The position numbers were made by a program, and so were the translations under genes. The notes beneath the pieces are model-generated. The model saw only the letters and a list, made by a program, of their open reading frames with translations, was not told the DNA's origin and searched no databases. From Cellulomonas sp. Root485 (GTDB lineage Bacteria; Actinomycetota; Actinomycetes; Actinomycetales; Cellulomonadaceae): a stretch of DNA of 64,000 bases. Within the stretch, counting starts at the first letter, position 1, and each line of letters starts with the position of its first letter. Location of the stretch: positions 512,841-576,840 of the forward strand of contig NZ_LMFC01000003.1 of assembly GCF_001426705.1 (NCBI RefSeq). Reading direction: 5' to 3'. Positions 40,306 to 48,217 of this stretch are shown here, piece by piece.

Positions 40306-42561
40306 CTACTGGTCCACGTCCCGGCAGAGCAGCAGCAGCGTCACGTCGTCCACCGACGCCGGGTCCCGGCACTCGCGCAGGACCTCGTCGATGTCGATGG
40401 GGCGCCCGTCGGACCCGTCGAACTGCGCACGCAGGCGACGCAGCCCGTCGCGCAACGACGTCTCCCGGGAGTCGACGAGCCCGTCGCTGTACAGCACGAG
40501 CCCACCACCGGGGGGCAGGGTGAGCCTGGTCGTCGGCGGCTCACCCGAGCCGACGCCCACCGGCCGGTCGACGGGGACCTCGAGCAGCGCCGCAGAGCCA
40601 CCGGGCTGCAGCAGCAGGGGCCGCGGGTGTCCCGCGACGGAGAGCTCGACCTCGCCGGTGGCCAGGTCGACGAGCGCGACCACGACGGTCGCCATCTCGA
40701 ACGGCATGGTCCACCGGACCACGTGGTCGAGCGACGCGAGGGTCTGCGCCGGGGAGTCCCCGCGCAGGAGGTACGCCCGCAGCGCGTTGCGGATCTGCCC
40801 CATCGCCGCCGCGGCCGACAGCCCGTGCCCGGCCACGTCACCCACCACCACCGCGAGCCGGCCGTCCGGGAGCACGAGGGCGTCGTACCAGTCGCCGCCC
40901 ACCCGTCCACCCGCAGCCGGCTCGTAGCGCGCGTGCACCGCCCAGCCCTCGGGGTCGGGGATCGACGACGGCAGGAGGCTGCGCTGCACGGTCTCGGCAG
41001 CGCGGACCTGGAGCCGCGACCGCTCCAGGAGCACCTCGAGCAGCCGCGCGCGCAGGTCCTCCGCGGAGCGCACCTCCCGCTCGGTCCACGCCTCGCTGCG
41101 CCCCCGGACGGTCTCGCGCCACAGCGCGAACGACTTGCGGGGGCTGAGACGCACGTCGTCACCCTCGCGGGTGGCGATCGCCTTGTTGTGCGGGTCGCCG
41201 CCCCAGTCCACGTTGTGCACGGCCTCGTGCCGCAGCCACACGACGGCCTGGCCGTCCGGCAGCCGCAGCGCGAGCAGCCCCGCGACCTCCGGGAGCGCCG
41301 GCGCCAGTGCCGGCTCCTGCTCGGCCATCGCGTCGCGCACGACAACCTCGGCGTCCTGCGCGGCCACCCAGGCGAGCAGCGACGTCGGGTCGGCGGGCAC
41401 ACGGCCGACGGAGTCGACCACGCCGTCGGCGGACACGATCGCACCCTGCGCCGGGACGAGGTCGAGCACGGAGGCACCGGTCACCAGCGCCGACGCCAGC
41501 GAGCGGTCGTGGTCCCGACCCGCCGCCAGCAGCCCCGACAGGGTCTCCGCCGCACGGATGCGGGCCTGCAGCTCGTCCTCCTCGACGCGTGCCACCAGCC
41601 GCAGCGACAGGCTGGAGCCGAGGAACTCCGCCGCGGCCCGCACCCCGAACGGTGGGTCGTGGGGTCCGGAGTAGTGGTGGCACGCGATCAGGCCCCAGAG
41701 CCGGCCCTCCCGCAGCAGCGAGATCGACATGGACGCGGCGACGCCCATGTTGCGCAGGTACTCCAGGTGGATGGGCGAGACGCTGCGCAGGATCGAGTGC
41801 GTGAGGTCGAGCGGCAGGCCGGTCTCCTCGTCGAGACCCGGCACGATCCGCGACGGGGTGTAGGCGACGTCGGAGATGAGCCGTACCCAGTTCTGCTCGT
41901 ACAGCGCGCGGGCCTGCGGCGGGATGTCGGACGCGGGGTAGTGCAGGCCGAGGAACGGGTTGAGGTCGGGGCGCCTCGCCTCCGCGACGACCTCGCCGTT
42001 GTACTCGTCGTCGAAGCGGTAGATCATCACGCGGTCGAACCCTGTGAGCGCCCGGACCTCGCGCGCGGTGATCTCGTAGAGCTGCGCCAGGTCGTGCGCG
42101 TGGTTGAGCTGCTCGACCGCCCCGCGCACCGCCTGGTACGTGTTCGGGAACGAGAACGGGCGGGGTCCCGACGCGGGCTCCAGCTCGACGATCAGCAGCG
42201 TGCTCTCGCCGCTGAGGATGCGGTGCAGGACCACGTCGAGCTCCACGTCACCGACCGTGACCACCAGCGGGTTGCGGGCCCGCAGGTTCCCCCAGGTGCG
42301 GACGTGGTGCTCGATCGCGCCGGCCGCCTCGGCTCCGAGGACGTGCTCCAGGGAGTGGCCCAGGACGTCGTCGACCGGGTGCCCGAGGAGCTCGGCGACG
42401 TTCTGCGACGTGTGCCGCACCACCAGGTCCGGCTCCGTGACGGCCAGGTAGATCCCGCGCGGCTGGATGCTGCCCGGCACGTGGATGGGCTCGCGCGCGC
42501 AGTTGTCGAGGTCGACCGGCTCGCCGGGTGCGAGGAACGTCGTCCCGTCCTCGTCCGCCAT
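40306..42561 (-). CDS. Bacteriophytochrome fused to a SpoIIE/PP2C-type phosphatase
   Basis: A 751-residue light receptor. A PAS-like N-terminus holds the biliverdin cysteine Cys21 in NCAREPIHVPGSIQPRG. The GAF domain has PASDIPPQARALYEQNW and the chromophore-pocket His blocks SPIHLEYLRNMG and IACHHYSGPHDPPFG. The PHY domain has WGGDPHNK and the tongue motif RLSPRKSFALWRETVRG. After a short helix the output is a PP2C/SpoIIE phosphatase (GGRVGGDWYDALVLPDGR, VVGDVAGHGLSAAAAMG, GLVLYSDGLVDSRE, SVDDVTLLLL) in place of the usual histidine kinase. It would switch Ser/Thr dephosphorylation, perhaps of an anti-anti-sigma protein, by red/far-red light. GGAGGTG before the ATG. It is the third gene of an operon. 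Confidence 0.95.
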   Translation of the reverse strand: MADEDGTTFLAPGEPVDLDNCAREPIHVPGSIQPRGIYLAVTEPDLVVRHTSQNVAELLGHPVDDVLGHSLEHVLGAEAAGAIEHHVRTWGNLRARNPLVVTVGDVELDVVLHRILSGESTLLIVELEPASGPRPFSFPNTYQAVRGAVEQLNHAHDLAQLYEITAREVRALTGFDRVMIYRFDDEYNGEVVAEARRPDLNPFLGLHYPASDIPPQARALYEQNWVRLISDVAYTPSRIVPGLDEETGLPLDLTHSILRSVSPIHLEYLRNMGVAASMSISLLREGRLWGLIACHHYSGPHDPPFGVRAAAEFLGSSLSLRLVARVEEDELQARIRAAETLSGLLAAGRDHDRSLASALVTGASVLDLVPAQGAIVSADGVVDSVGRVPADPTSLLAWVAAQDAEVVVRDAMAEQEPALAPALPEVAGLLALRLPDGQAVVWLRHEAVHNVDWGGDPHNKAIATREGDDVRLSPRKSFALWRETVRGRSEAWTEREVRSAEDLRARLLEVLLERSRLQVRAAETVQRSLLPSSIPDPEGWAVHARYEPAAGGRVGGDWYDALVLPDGRLAVVVGDVAGHGLSAAAAMGQIRNALRAYLLRGDSPAQTLASLDHVVRWTMPFEMATVVVALVDLATGEVELSVAGHPRPLLLQPGGSAALLEVPVDRPVGVGSGEPPTTRLTLPPGGGLVLYSDGLVDSRETSLRDGLRRLRAQFDGSDGRPIDIDEVLRECRDPASVDDVTLLLLCRDVDQ

Positions 42562-42620
42562 GGTCACCTCCGCGTCCTGATCCGACGCAGGATCGTAACC
42601 GCCACCCTGCCATGGTCTGC

Positions 42621-43787
42621 TCAGCGCAGGACGACCACCCGCGACGGGGCCTGGGCGTTCCGCGAGCGCCGGACGAGCTCCCCGGGCACCCGGACCGCTC
42701 GGGACCGGGACGGCATGAACCGCAGGAAGAAGCCGACCCGCATCAGCCACGCGAGCCACCCGGTGAGCGGGAACCCGTACAGGTCGGCGACGCCGCGACC
42801 GACCCCGAAGGACGCGGCCTGACCGAGCCCGAGGTACCGGAACGGCCTGCCCGCCCGGCCCCGGAGGGCCCGCGCGACGTTGCGGCCCACCTGGTCGCCG
42901 GCCTTGATCGCCCACAGCGCGTTGGACGTGACCGGCAGGCCGCTGCGCGGGTGCGCGACGGACGCGGCGTCGCCGGCCGACCAGACGTCGGGCGCGACGA
43001 GCAGGTCGCGGGTGGTCACCAGCCGGCCGCGGTCGTCGCGCGGGAGGGACTCGAGGCCGGGCAGGGCGACCGCACGCTGACCGGTGGTCGCCAGGACCAC
43101 GTGCGTGGGGACGACGGAGCCGTCGGACAGCGTCACCGACCCGTCGTCGACCGCGGCGACCCGCACCCCCGTGCGGACGTCGACGCCCAGCCGCGTCAGC
43201 TCGCGCGTGCAGCGTGCGGCCAGCCGCGGCTGCTCGGCGTGCAGCGCGGGCACCACCCGGTCCGCCGACTGGACCAGCACGACCTGGGTCGTGCGGGCCG
43301 CGAGCGCTGCGGCGAGCTCGACCCCCGCGAGCCCGCCGCCGACGACCACCACGGGACCGTCGATGACCCGGACCCGCTGCAGCAGGTCGGCGAGGTCGCC
43401 CGGTCCGCGCAGCGTGAGTCCGTGCCCGGTCAGCCCGTCGACCGCGTCGAGCGGCTCGCGGCCACCGGTCCCGACGACGAGGGCGTCGTAGGTCAGGTCC
43501 CCGCCGGTGAACGAGACCGTCCGCGCGACGACGTCGACGTGGGTGACCCGCGCATGCAGCACCCGGGCCTTCGGCATCGCCTCGGTCAGCGGGGTCTGCG
43601 TCAGCCCGATCGGCAGCAGCCCCGCGACGACCTCGCCGGTGAACCCGTGGAAGTTGTGCACCGTGTCCGCGCTGATCACGACGATCTCGACCTCGCCCCG
43701 GCGCAGCTCGCCGCGCAGGCGCCGGACGATCGCGCCGTACGCGTGCAGCGTCACGTAGCCGCCACCCAGCAGGACGACCCGCTTCAC
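42621..43787 (-). CDS. NDH-2-like FAD/NAD(P)H oxidoreductase
   Basis: A 388-residue pyridine nucleotide-disulfide-type flavoprotein: FAD-binding RVVLLGGGYVTLHAYGAI at the start, a second dinucleotide fold VVVVGGGLAGVELAAALAA near residue 165, and the FAD-contacting VWSAGDAASVAHPRSGLPVT. It resembles type II NADH dehydrogenases and related quinone reductases. The C-terminal WLAWLMRVGFFLRFMPSRSR is amphipathic and could be a membrane anchor. GTG start overlapping the acyl-ACP-reductase-like gene (GTGA), with a 59-nt gap to the phytochrome gene. It may supply or drain reductant for its partner enzyme (inference). Confidence 0.88.
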   Translation of the reverse strand: MKRVVLLGGGYVTLHAYGAIVRRLRGELRRGEVEIVVISADTVHNFHGFTGEVVAGLLPIGLTQTPLTEAMPKARVLHARVTHVDVVARTVSFTGGDLTYDALVVGTGGREPLDAVDGLTGHGLTLRGPGDLADLLQRVRVIDGPVVVVGGGLAGVELAAALAARTTQVVLVQSADRVVPALHAEQPRLAARCTRELTRLGVDVRTGVRVAAVDDGSVTLSDGSVVPTHVVLATTGQRAVALPGLESLPRDDRGRLVTTRDLLVAPDVWSAGDAASVAHPRSGLPVTSNALWAIKAGDQVGRNVARALRGRAGRPFRYLGLGQAASFGVGRGVADLYGFPLTGWLAWLMRVGFFLRFMPSRSRAVRVPGELVRRSRNAQAPSRVVVLR

Positions 43788-44815
43788 CGGACACCCACGA
43801 GCGGCCGGCCGAAGCTCGCCGGTGCGGCAGCCGCGAACCCGTGGTGGGCGAACCGGTCCGCCAGACCGCGGATGTGCGCGACGTGGTCGAGGGTCGGGAC
43901 GCCCGTCGAGAAGTGCCCCACGTGCCCCGCGAGCCCGAGCAGGAACGTCTCCGCGAAGCACGCGTACGCCTGACCGCGCGGCAGGCCGATGTCACCGCCG
44001 CGCAGGTGCATGCCGGGCACCTGGACGACCCCGCCGTCGACCACGGTGACGTCCGGACGGGCCGCCGCGAGGTCCGGCGAGGTGTTGCGGGGCTGCGTCG
44101 CGTCCAGGACGCGGGCGCCCGGCGCGAGGTGCTCGGCCCCGAGCAGCGCGTCCGCCGACGCCGTCAGCAGCACCACCGCGTCGCAGCCGCGCACGTCGTG
44201 CATGTCCGTCGACGTGGCCGTCGGCACCCGGCGACCCACCTCCGCGGCGAGCGCGTCGAGCTTCGGCAGGCCGCGCGCGACCAGGAGGAGCGAGTCGACC
44301 TCGCCCGACTGCGCGAGCAGCCGGACCAGCGTGGTCCCCACCGACCCGGTCGCGCCGACGACCGCCACCCGGCGGTCCGGCAGGTCCGCGAGCAGCGCCA
44401 TGAGCTGGTCCTCGACGATGGCCGCCGTGTACGCGTTGCCGTTGGTGACACCGATGTCCGAGCGCCCCCGCAGCGTCGCGCCGCCCGCGGTGACCGTCGC
44501 GGTGAGCGCCCCGAGCCCGACGACCCCCGCACCGAGCCGGGCGGCGTGGTCGATCGCCCGACCGACGCGCGCCCGGCCCTCGTGCGGCTCGGACAGCAGG
44601 TGCTTGGCACCGAACGGCACGAGCACGACATGGCCGACAGGCGCCGAGTCCAGGTGCACGCGCGCCATCGCGTACGACGGCAGCGGCAGCTTCCGGACGG
44701 CCGAGTCGATGAACCGCTCCGGCACCCGACCGAGCGGACGCCACACGCGGGCCAGGTCCTCCGCGATCCGGGCACGCGGGTGGACCAGGAAGGCGAACGG
44801 GACGGCGCTGCTCAT
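43784..44815 (-). CDS. Homologue of cyanobacterial long-chain acyl-ACP reductase
   Basis: A 343-residue Rossmann protein whose landmarks follow the cyanobacterial fatty acyl-ACP reductase as I remember it (about 341 residues): GLGALTATVTAGGATLRG, then GVTNGNAYTAAIVEDQL, the NADP(H) loop RVAVVGATGSVGTTLVRLL, and near the C-terminus AYACFAETFLLGLAGHVGHF with Cys286 in the position of the catalytic thioester cysteine. The end DRFAHHGFAAAA also aligns. The cyanobacterial enzyme reduces acyl-ACP to fatty aldehyde; activity here is unproven and the N-terminal third is divergent. AGGAG lies 7 nt before the ATG. First gene of the operon with the flavoprotein and phytochrome. Confidence 0.8.
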   Translation of the reverse strand: MSSAVPFAFLVHPRARIAEDLARVWRPLGRVPERFIDSAVRKLPLPSYAMARVHLDSAPVGHVVLVPFGAKHLLSEPHEGRARVGRAIDHAARLGAGVVGLGALTATVTAGGATLRGRSDIGVTNGNAYTAAIVEDQLMALLADLPDRRVAVVGATGSVGTTLVRLLAQSGEVDSLLLVARGLPKLDALAAEVGRRVPTATSTDMHDVRGCDAVVLLTASADALLGAEHLAPGARVLDATQPRNTSPDLAAARPDVTVVDGGVVQVPGMHLRGGDIGLPRGQAYACFAETFLLGLAGHVGHFSTGVPTLDHVAHIRGLADRFAHHGFAAAAPASFGRPLVGVR

Positions 44816-44888
44816 CGGGGGCTCCTGCGGCTCGGGGTGTGCCTCGAAGGGACGTCGGGACTCGCTCCTGATACCGCTGGTACCGGGT

Positions 44889-44918
44889 GAGGTGGGTCGC
44901 TGTCGTATCGAGGTGGGT
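44889..44918 (-). promoter_or_regulatory. Direct repeats upstream of the phytochrome operon
   Basis: GAGGTGGGT occurs at 44889-44897 and 44910-44918, exactly 21 nt (two helical turns) apart and about 75-100 nt upstream of the operon start. The arrangement suits a dimeric activator binding one face of the DNA. Confidence 0.4.
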
Positions 44919-45120
44919 GGCCGATGAGTGCTGCACCTAGGCTGGTGAGATCCCGACAACAGGTGCCCCGGGGGCGCCCGAGGCGCAAGCCAGACCGACG
45001 TCAGTACAGGGCGGCAGACGGGAGGCCCGCACGCGTGTCCCACGACCGGGGACCCCGGTAGTCGGCGTCGGACCCCGGTTCTTCTTGCTCGAGCATCCGC
45101 CGTCCTGCCCGTCCGAACTG

Positions 45121-45174
45121 CCAAACCCAAGAGACACAACACCGTCGTTGGTCCATTGTGTTTTTTGGGTTTGG
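45121..45174. promoter_or_regulatory. 19-bp inverted repeat before the HTH gene
   Basis: The 19-nt arms, left starting CCAAACCCAA and right ending TTGGGTTTGG, pair at 17 of 19 positions (the other two would be G-U in RNA) around 16 nt. It lies in an AT-rich stretch over the likely promoter (TTGTGT, then TAGAGT). It is probably the operator of the HTH protein. Confidence 0.55.
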
Positions 45175-45189
45175 AACTAGAGTGGGACC

Positions 45190-45699
45190 ATGCGAGCGAC
45201 CATCCTCGACGAGGCGATCCGCGGCGACAGCGACGCGTTGCTGACAACAGGCGAGGCTGCGTCGCTCCTCGGCGTCTCACGCCAGCACGTCGTGAACCTG
45301 ATCAAGCGCGGCGACCTGCCCTACGAGACCTCCGGCAGCCACCGACGGGTGCGGCGTTCCGACGTCAACCGGCTCCGGCACTCCACCGTCCGGATGTCCG
45401 CGGACCAGCGCCGCTCGCTGCGCCTGGCGTACGCGGTGGCCGGCGCGATCTGCATCGATCCGCAGGCGTCGCTCGCCGTGGCGCAGGAGAACCTGACCAC
45501 CATGCGCGCACGGCACTCCCGCGGACAAGCGGCGCGCTGGCTCGAACAGTGGCAGGAACTTCTCGACGGTCCGCTCGACGACCTGCTCTACGCGCTCACC
45601 TCCCCCAGCCAGCGTTCACGCGAGCTGCGACAGAACAACCCGTTCGCTGGAGTGCTGAGCTCCGACCAACGGGACGCGATCCTGGCCTCCGTGCGATGA
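45190..45699 (+). CDS. Excisionase/MerR-like HTH protein, likely antitoxin
   Basis: A 169-residue protein with an excisionase-type helix-turn-helix at residues 18-60: LLTTGEAASLLGVSRQHVVN, then LIKRGDLPYETSGSHRRVRR. The C-terminal part (ARWLEQWQELLDGPLDDLLY, then LRQNNPFAGVLSSDQRDAIL) is helical. Such proteins are often encoded with a nucleotidyltransferase- or PIN-like toxin. Here the next gene starts in an ATGA overlap and is a nucleotidyltransferase-like protein that is frameshifted. A 19-bp inverted repeat upstream suggests autoregulation. Confidence 0.82.
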   Translation: MRATILDEAIRGDSDALLTTGEAASLLGVSRQHVVNLIKRGDLPYETSGSHRRVRRSDVNRLRHSTVRMSADQRRSLRLAYAVAGAICIDPQASLAVAQENLTTMRARHSRGQAARWLEQWQELLDGPLDDLLYALTSPSQRSRELRQNNPFAGVLSSDQRDAILASVR

Positions 45700-46287
45700 A
45701 GCGCATCGAGCTGGCGCACATCCTTCGCGCGGCAAGCCAGATCGCGAACGACCCGGACGTCGTGATCGTCGGCGCAGTCGATCCTGGGGAGCTACGACGA
45801 GGACGACCTGCCGGACGAGGCAACCGGGTCCATCGAGGCCGACGTGACGTTCTTCGGACCACACGCTGAGCACAAGGCGCTCCTGGTCGAGGCGGCGATC
45901 GGTGAAGACTCGCCGTTCCACTCGATGTACGGGTACTACGGCCAGGGCGTCGAGATCGACGGCCTCGTCGTGCTACCCGACGGCTGGAGCGATCGTGTGG
46001 TGGTGTGGAGCTCGAACTCGTCGGCACCCGCCCGCGCTCACTGCCTGGAGCCGCACGACCTCGCCGTGGCGACGCTCGCCGCGTTCCGCGAGAAGGATCT
46101 GGAGTTCGTCGCCGCACTGATCGGGGCGCAGCTGCTCGATCCAGCGCTGCTGGTCGAACGGCTCGAAGCTGCACCCTTGTCCGCGCCTCATCGCCGACGC
46201 CTTCTCGCCTGGGTCCGCGCCGTCGGCCCCGATGCGCTCGGGTCCGATGAGAACCCCTCGGGACAGTCGCCGGACAACCGGCGCTAA
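45696..46287 (+). pseudogene. Frameshifted DUF6036-type nucleotidyltransferase-like gene
   Basis: The frame begins MKRIELAHILRAASQIANDP and runs VVIVGAVD, then loses sense. From about 45775 another frame gives QSILGSYDEDDLPDEATGSI, EADVTFFGPHAEHKALLVEA and GEDSPFHSMYGYYGQGVEID through to the stop. An intact family member would read VVIVGSQSILGSYDEDD, so about 2 nt appear missing in the Ser codon of the Gly-Ser catalytic motif. The C-terminal block CLEPHDLAVATLAAFREKDLEF is typical. This is either a recent inactivating mutation or a sequencing error. It is coupled to the HTH gene as a probable toxin-antitoxin pair. Confidence 0.8.
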
Positions 46288-46295
46288 CCCTGTGC

Positions 46296-47153
46296 TCAGA
46301 CCTCGTCGCGCCAGGTGTGCTGCGGGTCGTAGCCGAGCAGGCGGCGGGCCTTGTCGATGGACAGCAACGTCTCGCGTCCCTCGATCGGGCGGCGGACGGG
46401 GACGTCGGGGAAGTACTCGGCGACGAGCTCGGCGGAGGGTCGCTCCAGGACGGTGTCGGGGGACGCGACGATGAACGCCTCGAACCCGGTGAGGTCGCTC
46501 TCGAGCGCGAGCCGGACGGCCAGTGCTCCGTCACGGGCGTCGATGTAGCCCCAGAGGTTCCAGATGCGGCTGCGGGGGTCGTCGGCGAACGACGGGAACG
46601 CCGCGTAGTCGGCGACGTCCATGACGTTGGAGAACCGCAGGCCGATGAGCTTGAGCGACGGGTCCCAGCGGGTGAAGTGCCGGGCCATCTCCTCCTCGAC
46701 GGCCTTGCCGAGGGAGTAGGTGCTCTCCGGGCGGACGGCGTACTCCTCGTCGACGGGGACGTACGGCGGGGGTGTCTCGAACGGCAGCCCGAGGACGGTC
46801 TCGCTCGATGCCCAGACGACGTTCGTGATACCCGCGCGGCGGGCGGCGCTGAACACGTGGTGGGTGGCGACGACGTTGTTGGCGAACGTCGCGCCGCTCG
46901 GGCGCAGACCGGGCGCCGGGATGGCGGCGAGGTGGACCACCGCGTCGACGCCGTCGTACCGGTCGTCGATGCCGGTGAGCGCCTCGGTGACCTGGCCCAG
47001 GTCGGTGAGGTCGACGCGGCTGAACACGGCCTTCTGACCGGCGGGCGGCTGGGCGGTGTCGACGTTCACGACGTCGTACCCGTGCGTCGCCAGGTCCTCG
47101 ACGACCGCGCGTCCGAGCTTGCCGCTCCCGCCGGTCACGACGACGCGGCTCAT
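46296..47153 (-). CDS. NAD-dependent epimerase/dehydratase (extended SDR)
   Basis: A 285-residue extended short-chain dehydrogenase: MSRVVVTGGSGKLGRAVVEDLATHG has the Gly-x-x-Gly-x-x-Gly NAD loop, VVHLAAIPAPG follows the second half of the fold, and the active-site Tyr-x3-Lys is YSLGK at about residue 150. The C-terminus LLSIDKARRLLGYDPQHTWR is typical of sugar or uronate epimerases and dehydrogenases. Its ATG overlaps the stop of the aldo/keto reductase gene. The pair suggests a small sugar-oxidising pathway, substrate unknown. Confidence 0.92.
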   Translation of the reverse strand: MSRVVVTGGSGKLGRAVVEDLATHGYDVVNVDTAQPPAGQKAVFSRVDLTDLGQVTEALTGIDDRYDGVDAVVHLAAIPAPGLRPSGATFANNVVATHHVFSAARRAGITNVVWASSETVLGLPFETPPPYVPVDEEYAVRPESTYSLGKAVEEEMARHFTRWDPSLKLIGLRFSNVMDVADYAAFPSFADDPRSRIWNLWGYIDARDGALAVRLALESDLTGFEAFIVASPDTVLERPSAELVAEYFPDVPVRRPIEGRETLLSIDKARRLLGYDPQHTWRDEV

Positions 47154-48133
47154 GCGTCCGCTCCCTCGGCGTCCAGCCAGACGTGCGCCGGCGGGACGAG
47201 CGCTTCGAGCGCAGGCCACAGCGCGTCCGGCAGCGGTTCCGAGGCCAGGTCGAGCGTGCGGGCGACGCGGCCCGGGCGGCTCATGCCGACGACGGTCGAC
47301 GCGATCCGGGGGTCCCGCAGCGAGAACTGCAGCGCCGCGGTGCCGAGGTCGGTGTGGAAGTCGGAGCACACCCGGCGCATCGCCTCGACCGCCTGCAACG
47401 TCTCGGGCGGGGCCGGGCGGTAGCCGTAGCTCGTCGGTCCCCCGGCCTGGAACGCCAGGATCCCGCCGCCGTAGACCGCGGCGTTGAGGATCCCCATCTC
47501 CTGCCGGACGGCCTCGTCGAGAAGCGCCCCGGCGCTGCGGTCCACCAGCGTCCAGCGGTTGTGCACCAGCAGGACGTCGAAGACGCCGAGGTCCAGGTAC
47601 TTCGCGATCTCCTGCACCCGGCCGCCGGCCAGGCCGATCGCGCCGACCTGACCCTCGTCGCGGAGCTGCACGAGCGCGTCGACTGGGCCGCCCGGCGCGG
47701 ACATCTCCGCGAAGTCGAACGACTCCGGGTCGTGCAGGTGCACCAGGGGCAGCTTCTCGATGCCCAGGCGCTCACGGCTCTCCGCGACGGACGCGCGCAC
47801 GCGGTCGGCGGAGTAGTCGCGTCCTGACGGGTCCACCTTCGTGGCGATGACGACGCCCTCGGGCACCCCGCCGGCCTCGACGAGCGCGGCACCGATCCGG
47901 CGCTCGCTCTCGCCGTCGCTGTACCCGTTGGAGGTGTCGATGAAGCGGATCGGGCTGTCGAGCGCGGCGAGGACCGTCGCGACGCCCTCGTCGGCGGTGA
48001 CGTCACGACCGAACAGCCCGGGCATGCTGCCGAGCGGTCCACCGCCGAGACAGACGGCCGAGACCTGCAGGCCGGTGCGACCGAGTTCGCGGATCCATCC
48101 GGGCTGGCCGGGTGCGTAGACGGGCTGCTTCAT
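47150..48133 (-). CDS. Aldo/keto reductase
   Basis: A 327-residue AKR with the TIM-barrel landmarks WIRELGRTGLQVSAVCLGGG, catalytic Asp/Tyr in RFIDTSNGYSDGESERRIGA, the Lys in VVIATKVDPSGRD, and LVHLHDPESFDF. The Asp-Thr-Ser-Asn-Gly-Tyr variant is seen in D-threo-aldose 1-dehydrogenase, fucose dehydrogenase and pyridoxal dehydrogenase relatives. ATG start 84 nt from the divergent AbgT gene. It is translationally coupled to the epimerase downstream. Confidence 0.92.
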   Translation of the reverse strand: MKQPVYAPGQPGWIRELGRTGLQVSAVCLGGGPLGSMPGLFGRDVTADEGVATVLAALDSPIRFIDTSNGYSDGESERRIGAALVEAGGVPEGVVIATKVDPSGRDYSADRVRASVAESRERLGIEKLPLVHLHDPESFDFAEMSAPGGPVDALVQLRDEGQVGAIGLAGGRVQEIAKYLDLGVFDVLLVHNRWTLVDRSAGALLDEAVRQEMGILNAAVYGGGILAFQAGGPTSYGYRPAPPETLQAVEAMRRVCSDFHTDLGTAALQFSLRDPRIASTVVGMSRPGRVARTLDLASEPLPDALWPALEALVPPAHVWLDAEGADA

Positions 48134-48217
48134 GGCGACATCCCATCACGGAGCCGCCCGAGATGTCGGGTCCAGCGCTAGCGTCGGGCGGGAAGCGGTT
48201 CGAGCCAAGGAGCGCGC

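Larger units (their letters stand above)
44816..45189. other. 374-nt divergent intergenic region
   Basis: No gene is seen between the acyl-ACP-reductase-like operon and the HTH gene. It holds two GAGGTGGGT repeats 21 nt apart (44889 and 44910), an imperfect GATACC-GCT-GGTACC dyad at 44869-44883, and a 19-bp inverted repeat at its right end. The middle (44940-45110) is G/C-rich with no open frame that looks coding. Confidence 0.6.

Noticed and set aside
40276..42822. 848-codon plus-strand frame opposite the phytochrome gene
   Set aside because: Low-complexity translation; the minus strand holds all phytochrome and phosphatase motifs.
42621..43961. Long N-terminal extension of the NDH-2-like protein
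   Set aside because: The extra 58 residues lie inside the acyl-ACP-reductase-like gene and are Arg/Pro-rich; the flavin-binding motif starts right after the GTG at 43787.
44940..45120. Coding potential or small RNA between the phytochrome operon and the HTH gene
   Set aside because: Short frames here lack ribosome binding sites and third-position bias, and no promoter-terminator pair defines an RNA.
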